NCBI GenBank assembly: GCA_023485205.1 | Contig: JAMCZX010000002.1 | Location: 1 to 5,737 of the forward strand | DNA from: Candidatus Omnitrophota bacterium | GTDB lineage: Bacteria > Ratteibacteria > UBA8468 > B48-G9 > DTJG01 | Direction of reading: 5' to 3' | Length of the DNA stretch: 5,737 nucleotides | In this document: piece after piece, positions 1-5,478 of the stretch | Layout: each line of letters begins with the position of its first letter | How positions within the stretch are numbered: position 1 is the first letter of the stretch | The notes under the pieces: model-generated | The model's database searches: none | What the model was told of the DNA's origin: nothing | Seen by the model: only the letters and a program-made list of their open reading frames with translations | Made by a program: the position numbers and the translations under genes

Positions 1-22
1 CACAAAGTATTTAATGTATTTT
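1..22 (-). repeat. Inverted exact copy of 415-436 (22 bases)
   Basis: The first 22 bases are the exact reverse complement of 415-436. The match begins at the very first base, so it may continue beyond the left edge; it stops at base 23, which does not match 414. It lies inside the lipoprotein reading frame, codons for roughly N-T-L-N-T-L. A match of this length is not expected by chance in a window of this size, even with high AT content. Confidence 0.8.
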
Positions 23-317
23 CACTAACTCTTTCATTTGCTATTGGATAACCTTTGGCAAAAGTCATGCTGCCTTTTTCTATATATTCATATACATATA
101 CCATATATTTTTGTTTAATATTTTGTTTATTTAATACACTATAATATATTATTTTGTTTGGAGGCCCAAACCAGGTAAGAATATCAGTAGTTGTGGTTTT
201 TCCTTTTATAATTTTTGATAGAGTGGTTTTTTGAATGGATGTTCCGCTTGTTTCTTTAATAGTGGCACATCCTGTAAAAAAGATGGCTAAAGCTAATAAA
301 ACCCAGATTTTTTTCAT
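1..317 (-). CDS. BamE/SmpA-like small lipoprotein, 5' part only
   Basis: Reading leftward from the ATG at 317, 105 codons are open to the window edge, so the C-terminus is missing. The protein begins with a lipoprotein signal: a Lys pair at residues 2-3, a hydrophobic stretch at 4-14 and the lipobox FTGC with the lipidated Cys at 17. Ala follows the Cys, which by the E. coli rule favours the outer membrane. Residues 36-55 (IIKGKTTTTDILTWFGPPNK) match the G-x-T-T...D-I/V-L...G-x-P pattern of the SmpA/BamE fold, whose founding member belongs to the Bam complex that inserts outer-membrane proteins. Many lipoproteins with this fold have other or unknown roles, so membership of a Bam complex is not claimed. 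The start is fixed by AGGAGG at 323-328, five bases upstream. The last visible codons (residues 99-105) lie in a sequence repeated at 415-436, so the gene may end in a repeat copy. Confidence 0.8.
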   Translation of the reverse strand, partial: MKKIWVLLALAIFFTGCATIKETSGTSIQKTTLSKIIKGKTTTTDILTWFGPPNKIIYYSVLNKQNIKQKYMVYVYEYIEKGSMTFAKGYPIANERVSENTLNTL

Positions 318-322
318 GTCAT

Positions 323-328
323 CCTCCT
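323..328 (-). promoter_or_regulatory. Shine-Dalgarno site of the lipoprotein gene
   Basis: Minus-strand AGGAGG, five bases before the ATG at 317. It is a perfect anti-16S match and decides both the strand and the start of the lipoprotein gene. Confidence 0.85.
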
Positions 329-340
329 CTAATATTATAT

Positions 341-356
341 GTAAATATTCACTGAA
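341..356 (+). repeat. Left terminal inverted repeat of the element
   Basis: GTAAATATTCACTGAA pairs with the reverse complement of 505-520 (GTAAATACTCCGTGAA), with mismatches at three positions. Part of the same sequence can instead pair with 365-372 in a local hairpin. Confidence 0.45.
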
Positions 357-372
357 CTTTGTTCATATTTAC
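341..372 (+). repeat. Hairpin upstream of the lipoprotein gene
   Basis: GTAAATAT (341-348) is perfectly complementary to ATATTTAC (365-372), and inside it GAAC (354-357) pairs with GTTC (361-364) around a TTT loop. Five bases (349-353) bulge on the left side only. It lies 24 bases upstream of the lipoprotein start and could be an operator, an RNA hairpin in the leader, or simply one end of the repeat element. No T-run follows it on either strand, so a terminator is unlikely. Confidence 0.45.
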
Positions 373-404
373 AGCCACAGAGGCACTAAGGCATATAGGC
401 ATAG
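373..404 (+). repeat. Four tandem AGGCA-type octamers
   Basis: Four consecutive 8-base units: AGCCACAG, AGGCACTA, AGGCATAT and AGGCATAG. All share AG-C-CA/GCA at the start and diverge at the end. Their degeneracy suggests old copies. The unit resembles the opposite-strand octamer GCACAAAG at 430-447. Confidence 0.65.
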
Positions 405-414
405 AGTAAAAACT

Positions 415-436
415 AAAATACATTAAATACTTTGTG
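415..436 (+). repeat. 22-base sequence also present inverted at 1-22
   Basis: This stretch covers part of the loop between the octamer arrays and runs into the first octamer of the right array. It is the exact reverse complement of the first 22 bases of the window, so this part of the element exists in at least two nearby copies in opposite orientations. Confidence 0.8.
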
Positions 437-447
437 CCTTTGTGCCT
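430..447 (-). repeat. Two perfect tandem octamers, opposite orientation
   Basis: CTTTGTGC occurs twice without a gap (430-437 and 438-445), followed by CT. The reverse complement, AGGCACAAAGGCACAAAG, matches 381-398 at 15 of 18 positions, so the two arrays can form an 18-base imperfect stem around a 31-base AT-rich loop (399-429). Confidence 0.65.
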
Positions 448-478
448 GAGTATTGCATTCTCCTATGTCAAGTTTTAT

Positions 479-488
479 CTTTGTGCCT
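479..488 (-). repeat. Isolated third octamer copy
   Basis: CTTTGTGCCT repeats the unit of 430-447 exactly, 33 bases beyond the end of that pair. Its reverse complement matches 381-390 at nine of ten positions, giving an alternative pairing partner for the left array. Confidence 0.6.
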
Positions 489-504
489 ACTTATTACTAT
501 ATAC

Positions 505-520
505 TTCACGGAGTATTTAC
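505..520 (-). repeat. Right terminal inverted repeat of the element
   Basis: Partner of 341-356, 13 of 16 bases matching in inverted orientation. The core TATTTAC (514-520) is also present directly at 366-372. Confidence 0.45.
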
Positions 521-583
521 TATTATATATATATTAGTATAGAATTTTTTATCTAAAAAGTCAACTTATTGCGATTTTTGTAT

Positions 584-612
584 TTTACATTTTTCATTAA
601 ATATTTTAAAAT
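584..612 (+). promoter_or_regulatory. Predicted sigma70-type promoter for the isomerase unit
   Basis: TTTACA at 584-589 and TAAAAT at 607-612 are separated by exactly 17 bases; each differs from the consensus at one position. Transcription would start near 619, giving a leader of about 40 bases that contains the ribosome site at 648-654. AT-rich DNA produces such matches by chance, so this is a good candidate only. Confidence 0.5.
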
Positions 613-647
613 AGATTTTAAAGTATTTAAACTATTTATATCAATTT

Positions 648-654
648 GGGAGGA
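648..654 (+). promoter_or_regulatory. Shine-Dalgarno site that sets the isomerase start
   Basis: GGGAGGA lies five bases before the ATG at 659. The frame is open further upstream to a TTG at 569, but the extra 30 codons are Phe/Lys-rich AT sequence, overlap the predicted promoter and have no ribosome site. The start at 659 is therefore preferred. Confidence 0.85.
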
Positions 655-658
655 AAAA

Positions 659-2392
659 ATGACAGAAAATAGAAATACAGTAATTCATCTTGGCACAGAA
701 AATCTTTCAAAAGAAAAAGAGCCTGTAATAGGAGTATTTGCGCCCTGCGACCCGCGGATTGATAAACAATCAAGAGAAAGAGTAATAAATATAATTAAAA
801 TGACGGCTGAAAAAATAGCAGAAAATATAAATGTATCTCAAGATGCAAATCCATTAAAAATAGTCTATAGTTCTGTTTTGATTGATGGAGAAAAACAAGC
901 GGATATAGTAGCAAGACAGTTTGAAAAAGCCGGGGTAAATATACTTGTAGGTGTCGCGGACACATGGGCATTTCCACAATTAACGACGATTTCTCTTCTC
1001 CAGCAATTTCCCAAAGATACTCCTATTAACCTTACCTGCGGAAATAGCGGACCAAAGCCAGGGGTTGTATATGTTCATGCCACAAATGGAGCCATATCAC
1101 AATATGGCAAACTCATTCATATTAATGTGGGTAATTGGCCTGATACAGGGTTAAATCCTGTCATGAGTGACAAAACAACTAAGGTTTTAATAGACTGGTG
1201 TTATGCCGCAATTACATATCAAAAACTTAAAGGAAGACGGGTTGTAATATTTGGACATGATTCAATGGGAATGGAAACAGCCCTTGCCCATATTATTCCT
1301 ACAAGAAATATATTTGGTATAGAAATCACAAGAATTGATATGAAACTTCTTGCTGATATGCTTAATAAAAAAGCATATGATGAAAAGGAATTAAAATTAT
1401 TAAGAACCTGGTTTGATAAGTATTGTAGTGGAAGAATTGAAATAAGAAACAGTCAGGATGAAGAAAGATTTAACAAATCACTGGCAATGTATTTGATAAC
1501 AAGAGATATAATGAGTCAACTTAATGCTGTAGGAGGCGGATTTATGAGCCAGACTGAATGGGGTTCAGATTTAAGGGGAATACCTCTTCCTGTAGCTGAT
1601 ATAATGGAATCTCTTTTTAATTCCACTTTTGACCATAATGGAAAAAAGCAGCCGTTTCCATTTGCAACTGAAGCAGATGTCCAGGGTCTTTTAACCATGC
1701 TTTTTTTCACTTACTTAACAGGAGGAAATCCTCCACTATTTATGGATTTTAGAAAAGTCTGGGAGCCATGGGAAATTATTGACCTGGCAAAAAAGATTAA
1801 TATACCTCTAACCGGTAAAACTTTATGGGAGAAAAAGGGATTTATTGATGGAGATAATTCCGGCAGTGCCTCGTTTGATTGGGCTGGAAAACCAGGGGAT
1901 TCTATAAAAGATATAATGTCCAGTATAAAATTTCCTCTTGCAGAAGAATTTTATTTCCCAGGGCTTGGCAATTCAGTAAATTTTATTTCTCCTGCAGGTA
2001 TAGAAGGAATTGCAGGCAGGATTTCATATAACAGTTTAACTAATACTTTTTCTTTAGTGTGGGACCAGGCACAAACAATAGACCTGCCAGAAAAATTATC
2101 AGAGTCTGTTTGTAAAATATCAACAAACACATGGCCACATACTTTTGTTGTTCCTAAATATGCTACAATGTTTGAATATAAACAATACGCACCTGCCAAC
2201 CATTTTCATATGATATGGTCATTATCTCCTGCAAGGCTTCAATACTGGATGGATATTACTAATGTCATTTCAGTAACTCCATGGGCGGCAAAACCTGCAT
2301 TTATAGAAGAAGTTGACAGACCAATGCCTCTTCTTTATTTACTTAATGGAGGAGAAACAACAACTAAAATTATTCTGGCAAAAAAGATATAA
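659..2392 (+). CDS. fucI: L-fucose isomerase (L-fucose/D-arabinose isomerase family)
   Basis: This 577-residue protein has the full length and order of FucI (E. coli enzyme about 591 residues). The family interconverts aldoses and ketoses, L-fucose to L-fuculose or D-arabinose to D-ribulose, in the cytoplasm with Mn2+. All three metal ligands can be placed: Glu338 in FATEAD, Asp363 in FMDFRKVW and His515 in APANHFH, corresponding to E. coli Glu337, Asp361 and His528. Other landmarks are GPKPGVVYVHA (131-141), GHDSMGM (199-205), FNSTFDHNG (320-328) and NSGSASFD (400-407). The ATG at 659 has a strong ribosome site. Neither fuculokinase nor fuculose-phosphate aldolase is nearby, so the substrate and pathway are inferred only from family. 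The next gene follows after 14 bases and is probably co-transcribed. Family assignment is very sure; exact sugar specificity is not. Confidence 0.93.
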   Translation: MTENRNTVIHLGTENLSKEKEPVIGVFAPCDPRIDKQSRERVINIIKMTAEKIAENINVSQDANPLKIVYSSVLIDGEKQADIVARQFEKAGVNILVGVADTWAFPQLTTISLLQQFPKDTPINLTCGNSGPKPGVVYVHATNGAISQYGKLIHINVGNWPDTGLNPVMSDKTTKVLIDWCYAAITYQKLKGRRVVIFGHDSMGMETALAHIIPTRNIFGIEITRIDMKLLADMLNKKAYDEKELKLLRTWFDKYCSGRIEIRNSQDEERFNKSLAMYLITRDIMSQLNAVGGGFMSQTEWGSDLRGIPLPVADIMESLFNSTFDHNGKKQPFPFATEADVQGLLTMLFFTYLTGGNPPLFMDFRKVWEPWEIIDLAKKINIPLTGKTLWEKKGFIDGDNSGSASFDWAGKPGDSIKDIMSSIKFPLAEEFYFPGLGNSVNFISPAGIEGIAGRISYNSLTNTFSLVWDQAQTIDLPEKLSESVCKISTNTWPHTFVVPKYATMFEYKQYAPANHFHMIWSLSPARLQYWMDITNVISVTPWAAKPAFIEEVDRPMPLLYLLNGGETTTKIILAKKI

Positions 2393-2406
2393 GGAGAAAA
2401 TCTTTT

Positions 2407-3024
2407 ATGGATATTACAAATATTAAATGGCTTGGACATGCATCTTTTAGAATAGAAGGTCCTAAAGTTATATATATTGACCCATTTAAAATTAATCCTG
2501 CAATATCTGCAGACATAATTCTTATAACCCATAGTCATTTTGACCACTTTTCCCCTGAAGATATAAATAAAATAAAAACTGCAGATACTTTTTTAATTGC
2601 TCCAAAAGATTGTCAGATTAATTGGAAAACAGAGAAAAGAATAGTCTTAATCCCTGATGAAAAAATAGATATTGAAGGAATAAAAATACATGCTGTTTCT
2701 GCCTATAATACAAATAAAAAATTTCATCCAAAAACTAACAATTGGGTTGGATATATTATAGATATAAATGAATTCAAAATTTATCATGCCGGGGATACAG
2801 ATGAAATTAAAGAAATGGAAAATATTGATGTGGATATTGCCCTTTTACCTGTTGGAGGAACATATACAATGGATGCTAAAGAATCAGCATCTGCTTTAAA
2901 AAAAATAAAAACAAAAGCAGTTATTCCCATGCACTATGGAAGCATAGTAGGAACAGAAGACGCGGCAATAGTACTAAAAAACAGCACCAATATAAATATT
3001 ATAATCCCTGAAAAATCTATCTAA
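2407..3024 (+). CDS. Metallo-beta-lactamase-fold hydrolase, UlaG-like (COG2220 type)
   Basis: A compact 205-residue protein with the metal-binding pattern of the metallo-beta-lactamase superfamily: H42-S-H44-F-D46-H47, then H127-A-G-D130-T and a C-terminal M-H176-Y-G. The N-terminal KWLGHASFRIEG and YIDPF are typical of the Lactamase_B_3/UlaG-like branch, which includes L-ascorbate-6-phosphate lactonase and many uncharacterised phosphodiesterase- or lactonase-like enzymes. No signal peptide or membrane segment is seen, so it should be cytosolic. An AAGGAG at 2391-2396 overlaps the stop codon of the isomerase and lies ten bases before the ATG, suggesting co-transcription. The partner suggests a sugar-lactone or sugar-phosphate substrate, but this is only inference; the sequence does not identify the substrate. 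Confidence 0.85.
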   Translation: MDITNIKWLGHASFRIEGPKVIYIDPFKINPAISADIILITHSHFDHFSPEDINKIKTADTFLIAPKDCQINWKTEKRIVLIPDEKIDIEGIKIHAVSAYNTNKKFHPKTNNWVGYIIDINEFKIYHAGDTDEIKEMENIDVDIALLPVGGTYTMDAKESASALKKIKTKAVIPMHYGSIVGTEDAAIVLKNSTNINIIIPEKSI

Positions 3025-3030
3025 AATAAT

Positions 3031-3059
3031 TTTAATACCAATCAAAATTATGCTATAAT
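3031..3059 (+). promoter_or_regulatory. Predicted extended -10 promoter for the kinase gene
   Basis: TGCTATAAT at 3051-3059 is a perfect extended -10 element (TGN-TATAAT). The -35 position, 17 bases upstream (TTTAAT, 3031-3036), is weak, as is usual for extended -10 promoters. The start would be near 3066, leaving a leader of about 37 AT-rich bases. This implies that the kinase can be transcribed apart from the isomerase unit. Confidence 0.55.
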
Positions 3060-3102
3060 AATATATTTATTTTTTTAATTTTTATCTCAATTCAATAAAA
3101 AA

Positions 3103-3840
3103 ATGGCAAGAGTAGGAAATATAATTGAAAATTATCTTATTGAGAAAGTAATATGGCAGGGCAGTACTTCCACAATATATCTTGGAAAAGCAGATTTATC
3201 TAATGCGGAATATGGACAATATATAGCAATAAAAGCTTTAAGTTCAAGGAAAACCTCTTCTTCATATATAAGACAATTTAAAAGAGAAGCGAAAATATTA
3301 ATGACCCTAAGCCATCCTAATATTCTTAAAATATTTAAATTTGTAAAAAACAGTGAAAATTTTTATCATTTTATGGAATATATAGATGGAAAAAGTTTGC
3401 GAAGGGTAATGATGGAAAAAATTTTTTCATTTGAAGAGATAATAAAAATTTTCAAAAGTAATCTTTATGCCCTTGAATATATGGAAAAAAATAAAATAAT
3501 ACATAAAGATATTAAACCTGAAAATATAATCGTATCAGATGATTTGCAAATAATAAAACTTGCTGATTTTGGATTTGCGACAAAAAAATCTTTTTTTATA
3601 TTAGACCATTTTCCTTATGCAGGAACAGAACAATATATGGCGCCGGAAAGGAAAAGAGGGAAAATGGATTATAACAGTGATATTTATAGTCTTGCAAAGA
3701 CAATAGAAGAACTTCTTGCCAAAATCCAAAACGTTCCGGATTTTATATATTATATACTTTCCAAATGCACAAAATTGTCTCCTAAAGAAAGGTACCAAAA
3801 TGCTGGTCTGGTTCTTGAAGATTTAAAAAATTTTACATAA
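3103..3840 (+). CDS. Hanks-type serine/threonine protein kinase, catalytic domain only
   Basis: The 245 residues are essentially one protein kinase domain. Visible motifs, in order: the phosphate-loop region 17-28, ATP-anchoring Lys44 in IAIK, helix-C Glu62, catalytic loop H134-K-D136-x-K138-x-x-x-N141, D155-F-G157 for Mg2+, GTEQYMAPE (174-182), helix-F Asp193 and Arg230, the usual partner of the APE Glu. The core catalytic residues are present, so activity is likely. Two features are odd: the glycine loop keeps only one of its three Gly (WQGSTSTIY, 18-26), and the usual HRD reads HKD. There are no transmembrane segments or PASTA or other sensor domains, so it is probably a soluble kinase. 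No Shine-Dalgarno precedes the ATG; an in-frame stop at 3076-3078 with no other ATG between fixes this start. No cognate phosphatase or substrate gene is adjacent. Confidence 0.9.
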   Translation: MARVGNIIENYLIEKVIWQGSTSTIYLGKADLSNAEYGQYIAIKALSSRKTSSSYIRQFKREAKILMTLSHPNILKIFKFVKNSENFYHFMEYIDGKSLRRVMMEKIFSFEEIIKIFKSNLYALEYMEKNKIIHKDIKPENIIVSDDLQIIKLADFGFATKKSFFILDHFPYAGTEQYMAPERKRGKMDYNSDIYSLAKTIEELLAKIQNVPDFIYYILSKCTKLSPKERYQNAGLVLEDLKNFT

Positions 3841-3859
3841 TAAAATGTTAACTATAATT

Positions 3860-3888
3860 TTGACAAAAGTTGGTATATTTAATATGAT
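3860..3888 (+). promoter_or_regulatory. Near-consensus promoter of the eno-ftsB-serS operon
   Basis: A perfect -35 TTGACA (3860-3865) and TATGAT (3883-3888, five of six) are separated by the ideal 17 bases. Transcription should begin about 3895, some 25 bases before the enolase ATG. This is the strongest promoter match in the window and fits a highly expressed housekeeping gene. Confidence 0.7.
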
Positions 3889-3919
3889 ATATTTATAAAG
3901 TAAATAATTAAGGAGAAAC

Positions 3920-5182
3920 ATGAAAATATCAGAAATTAAAGCAAGATGGATACTTGATTCAAGAGGAAATCCTACAATAGAAGTAGAAGCGCATGCTGAA
4001 AACGGATTAAAAGCTTATGCAGATGTACCTTCCGGAGCATCAACAGGAGAACGGGAAGCTCTTGAATTAAGAGATGGCGGAAAAGAATTTATGGGGAAAG
4101 GGGTTTTAAAAGCAATAAATAATGTAAATGAAATTATTGCCCCTAAATTAAAAGGATATAATATATTTTCTCAGAAGGAAATAGATAATTTAATGATTGA
4201 ACTTGATGGCACACCAAATAAATCAAACCTTGGAGCAAACGCTATACTTGGTATAAGTCTTGCATGTGCAAGATTGGCATCTTACTGTTTGAATATTCCG
4301 CTATATCAGTATCTTGGAGGTAAAAAAGCGCATGTTCTTCCTATCCCTATGTGTAATGTAATGAATGGCGGTTTACATGCAGATAATAATCTTGATATTC
4401 AGGAATTTATGATTGTTCCTTTGGGAGCAGAAACTTTTTCACAGTCCTATCAGATGGTATCTGAGACATTCCAGCATCTTAAAAAAATACTGAAAAATAA
4501 AAAAGAAAGTACATCAGTTGGGGATGAGGGCGGATTTGCCCCTGATGTAAAAAACCATATTGAAGCATTCAATTCTTTAATTGATAGTATAAGCGAAGCA
4601 GGCTATGAACCGGGGAAAGATATATTTTTGGCAATAGATTCAGCTGCATCTTCATTTTATAAAGATGGTAAATATCTTTTTGAAGGAGAATACAGAACCT
4701 CTGAATGGATGATTGATTATTATGTAAAAATTGTTGATAAATATCCTATATATTCAATTGAAGATGGTCTTGCTGAAAATGATTGGGATGGATGGAGAAA
4801 AATGACAGAAGGTCTGGAAGAGAAAATACAGATTGTGGGTGATGATATATTTGTTACAAACCCCAAAATTTTTGCCAGAGGGATAAAAGAGGGGATAGGT
4901 AATGCAATACTTATAAAAGTTAACCAGATAGGAACGCTTTCAGAAACATTAGAATCCATAGAAATGGCTGAAAAATCCGGCTATGGCAGAGTAATTTCCC
5001 ATAGAAGCGGGGAAACAGAAGACCCTTTTATTGCAGACCTTGCTGTTGCTACAAATGCAGGACAGATTAAAAGTGGTTCTCTTTCCAGAAGTGAAAGATT
5101 ATGTAAATATAATCAATTATTAAGAATTGAAGAAAATCTTGGTCAATCTGCACTTTATGCAGGAAAACTAATTGCCAAATAA
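3920..5182 (+). CDS. eno: Enolase (phosphopyruvate hydratase)
   Basis: This enzyme interconverts 2-phosphoglycerate and phosphoenolpyruvate in glycolysis and gluconeogenesis. The 420 residues are only slightly fewer than typical bacterial enolases. Conserved landmarks include [16 protein letters not shown] (8-23), [16 protein letters not shown] (38-53), Glu162 in QEFM, Glu203 in GDEGGFAP, Mg2+ ligands Asp240 (AID), Glu281 (SIEDGLAE) and Asp308 in VGDD, catalytic Lys333 in LIKVNQIGT, the substrate loop SHRSGETED (360-368), Lys384 and the C-terminal [17 protein letters not shown]. Nothing essential is missing. AAGGAG at 3910-3915 precedes the ATG by four bases. Its last stop base is the first base of the ftsB-like gene, so the two are translationally coupled. 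The gene leads a probable operon from the promoter at 3860-3888. Confidence 0.98.
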   Translation: MKISEIKARWILDSRGNPTIEVEAHAENGLKAYADVPSGASTGEREALELRDGGKEFMGKGVLKAINNVNEIIAPKLKGYNIFSQKEIDNLMIELDGTPNKSNLGANAILGISLACARLASYCLNIPLYQYLGGKKAHVLPIPMCNVMNGGLHADNNLDIQEFMIVPLGAETFSQSYQMVSETFQHLKKILKNKKESTSVGDEGGFAPDVKNHIEAFNSLIDSISEAGYEPGKDIFLAIDSAASSFYKDGKYLFEGEYRTSEWMIDYYVKIVDKYPIYSIEDGLAENDWDGWRKMTEGLEEKIQIVGDDIFVTNPKIFARGIKEGIGNAILIKVNQIGTLSETLESIEMAEKSGYGRVISHRSGETEDPFIADLAVATNAGQIKSGSLSRSERLCKYNQLLRIEENLGQSALYAGKLIAK

Positions 5183-5478
5183 TGAAACACAAAAAAAAGA
5201 TTATCGGATGGCAACAGATAATTATATGTATTATAGGTATTGGGACATTAGTCCCTGTTTTAAATAAATATTTAACATTGCATCATGAATATATAAATGA
5301 GGTCAGAGGTATTAAGACTTGTAATAAAAACAATAGTTATTTTATTCAGCTTTTAAAGGAAGCCAACACTCCCTATTTTGTTGAAAAGATAGCCAGAGAG
5401 CAATTGGGTCTTATGAAAAAAGGTGAATATTTATTTAAGATAATTGCTCCTTCCAATTCTAAAAATGTTTCCCATTAA
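5182..5478 (+). CDS. ftsB: FtsB/DivIC-like septum formation initiator protein
   Basis: A 98-residue single-pass membrane protein. A basic start (KHKKK) precedes one hydrophobic segment at about 7-27, then a short, probably coiled-coil region (about 30-60), and the family signature at 64-86, PYFVEKIAREQLGLMKKGEY followed by LFK. In FtsB/DivIC this region lies outside the inner membrane, where the protein joins the FtsL-FtsQ division complex. Length and architecture are typical; FtsB and DivIC are not distinguishable here. The ATG shares one base with the enolase stop (TAATG), and no properly spaced ribosome site is present (AGGA at 5161-5164 is too far), so translation probably depends on coupling to enolase. 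The 3' end overlaps serS by 14 bases. Confidence 0.85.
   Translation: MKHKKKIIGWQQIIICIIGIGTLVPVLNKYLTLHHEYINEVRGIKTCNKNNSYFIQLLKEANTPYFVEKIAREQLGLMKKGEYLFKIIAPSNSKNVSH

Larger units (their letters stand above)
341..520. repeat. Composite intergenic repeat element, MITE- or REP-like
   Basis: About 180 bases of the divergent intergenic region carry nested repeats. The ends, 341-356 and 505-520, are inverted repeats matching at 13 of 16 positions. Between them lie rightward AGGCA-type octamers (373-404) and opposite-strand copies (430-447 and 479-488). No coding frame fits the region well. It looks like a small non-autonomous dispersed element or a structured intergenic repeat rather than ordinary promoter DNA. 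The outer boundaries are tentative because the terminal repeats are AT-rich and imperfect. Confidence 0.5.
318..658. other. Divergent intergenic region with repeats and a promoter
   Basis: This 341-base gap separates the leftward lipoprotein gene from the rightward isomerase. It contains the leftward ribosome site (323-328), the composite repeat (341-520), an AT-rich stretch at 521-583, the isomerase promoter (584-612) and the isomerase ribosome site (648-654). I found no tRNA, convincing small open frame or terminator. No clear promoter for the lipoprotein gene stands out. Confidence 0.8.

Noticed and set aside
334..339. Minus-strand TATAAT as the lipoprotein promoter -10.
   Set aside because: Transcription would begin inside or at the Shine-Dalgarno (323-328), and no acceptable -35 lies 16-18 bases upstream. 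A perfect hexamer is easy to find in DNA this AT-rich.
235..426. A 63-codon plus-strand open frame.
   Set aside because: It runs antisense to the start of the lipoprotein gene and into the repeat element, lacks a ribosome site and resembles no family I know.
466..471. Minus-strand TTGACA as a -35 for the lipoprotein gene.
   Set aside because: No -10-like hexamer occurs at 16-18 bases; the position falls on the octamer repeats.
453..481. TTGCAT, 17 bases, TATCTT as a plus-strand promoter.
   Set aside because: It is weaker than the match at 584-612 and lies inside the repeat element, with the -10 overlapping an octamer. Not excluded as a second start.
373..488. CRISPR array.
   Set aside because: Units are only 8 bases, mostly without spacers, and occur in both orientations. 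No cas gene is present.
569..658. A 30-codon N-terminal extension of the isomerase from a TTG at 569.
   Set aside because: It has no ribosome site, its sequence is low-complexity Phe/Ile/Lys, it overlaps the predicted promoter at 584-612, and the ATG at 659 has a strong GGGAGGA. FucI proteins do not need the extension.
1951..2199. Minus-strand open frame inside the isomerase, with similar ones at 795-977, 1516-1710, 2335-2547, 3601-3798, 4720-4959 and 5431-5664.
   Set aside because: All lie opposite well-supported conserved genes, and I recognise no protein motif in any of them. They are chance open frames.
3026..3051. Stem ATAATTTT / AAAATTAT after the hydrolase gene as a terminator.
   Set aside because: The stem is only A-T pairs with a 10-base loop and its partner overlaps the kinase -10. 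No T-run follows directly, so it is too weak to call.
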